A DNA stretch of 5,589 bases, from the NCBI GenBank assembly GCA_030620255.1, contig JAUXFB010000113.1, forward strand, positions 1-5,589, written 5' to 3'. Below, piece after piece: positions 5,270-5,589 of this stretch. This DNA is from Candidatus Aminicenantota bacterium (lineage in GTDB: Bacteria; Acidobacteriota; Aminicenantia; UBA2199). Both the position numbers and the translations under genes were made by a program. Positions within the stretch are counted from its first letter, which is position 1, and each line of letters begins with the position of its first letter. Below the pieces are notes generated by a model that was not told where the DNA came from, did no database searches, and was given only the letters and a program-made list of their open reading frames with translations.

Positions 5270-5589
5270 TAAATTTAGTATCAAAAAATCCTCTTGTAAG
5301 AAAAATTGTTGAAAATAATGCGAACAAAGAAATGCTGGATTGGTTGCTGGAAAAAAAGTTAGCTTTTACAGAAGAGGAAAATCTTGAAAGTCTTGTCTTT
5401 GTTTTAAAGGATGAGGATTTAAAATCAAGAGCATTGGACTTACTAAAGAGCATGTCCGGATCTGTTAAAGAGAATTATGTTAAAAAAAAAGAATCAAATC
5501 ATAGAGTTGTATATTATCTTTTACACGAAGCTCTGGAATTTCATAACACAAATTTAATATCAAAAATAATCCAAAATCAAGCACTTCCA
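5266..5589 (+). CDS. Unrecognised helix-rich protein, 5' part, coupled to the RodZ-like gene
   Basis: An ATG at 5266 overlaps the RodZ-like stop (ATGA, 5266-5269), and the frame stays open for 108 codons to the window edge. No Shine-Dalgarno is seen, so translation is probably coupled to the gene before it. The visible part is charged, has no signal peptide or membrane segment, and looks all-helical. Leu/Ile-rich helices of about 15-20 residues recur (NPLVRKIVENNANKEMLDWL, ENLESLVFVLKDEDLKSRAL, HRVVYYLLHEALEFHN), as in HEAT-like or DUF2336-like solenoids. I do not recognise a specific family. The 4-base overlap argues for a partner function with the RodZ-like protein, for example a cytoplasmic scaffold. 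This is inference. Confidence 0.7.
   Translation, partial: MINLVSKNPLVRKIVENNANKEMLDWLLEKKLAFTEEENLESLVFVLKDEDLKSRALDLLKSMSGSVKENYVKKKESNHRVVYYLLHEALEFHNTNLISKIIQNQALP

Noticed and set aside
5259..5453. Minus-strand open frame across the RodZ-like and downstream gene junction
   Set aside because: Ser/Phe-rich antisense reading of the coupled plus-strand genes.
1..5589. CRISPR array, tRNA or rRNA genes, insertion sequence, phage genes
   Set aside because: No regularly spaced repeats, tRNA cloverleaf motifs, rRNA signatures, transposase motifs or terminal inverted repeats were seen on either strand.

Overview
The window is chromosomal DNA from a very AT-rich bacterium. It uses the standard code: TAA and TGA terminate genes and TGG encodes Trp. 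Ribosome-binding sites are of the AAGGA type, TTG starts are common, and the promoters look like sigma-70. The lineage cannot be fixed from this sequence. A NusG paralogue, a sulfotransferase and a RodZ-like protein suggest a bacterium with a surface-polysaccharide programme, but this is inference.

Left part (1-1065): two divergent genes share a 144-base intergenic region. On the minus strand, running off the left edge, is the N-terminal domain of a NusG-family antiterminator. It was found by reading the strand directly and carries A10/A9/A8 runs inside its coding sequence. On the plus strand is a small PAPS-type sulfotransferase with a TTG start. NusG paralogues of the RfaH/LoaP/UpxY kind usually control long capsule, O-antigen or exopolysaccharide operons. 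Such an operon may therefore lie just left of the window, with the sulfotransferase as a possible decorating enzyme.

Middle (1132-1998, minus): one reading frame for a five-segment membrane protein, interrupted by a single in-frame TAA at 1410-1408. It reads as a gene recently broken by a nonsense mutation, or as a sequencing error. It converges on the sulfotransferase gene and diverges from the next gene.

Right of centre (2143-4440, plus): a 765-residue exported protein with the (alpha/alpha)6-barrel of the GH63/GH37-like glycoside hydrolases. The fold signatures are well kept. Both positions where I expect the catalytic carboxylates appear substituted (N420 and G608), so it may be a binding protein or pseudoenzyme.

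Right end (4529-5589, plus): a RodZ-like protein (HTH, one membrane segment, DUF4115-like domain) overlaps by 4 bases (ATGA) an unrecognised helical-repeat-like protein that runs off the right edge.

Reasonable sigma-70 promoters can be read in front of all five transcription units. Two of them, for the NusG paralogue and the RodZ-like gene, place the predicted transcription start at or within about two bases of the start codon. Neither gene has a Shine-Dalgarno sequence, which suggests leaderless mRNAs.
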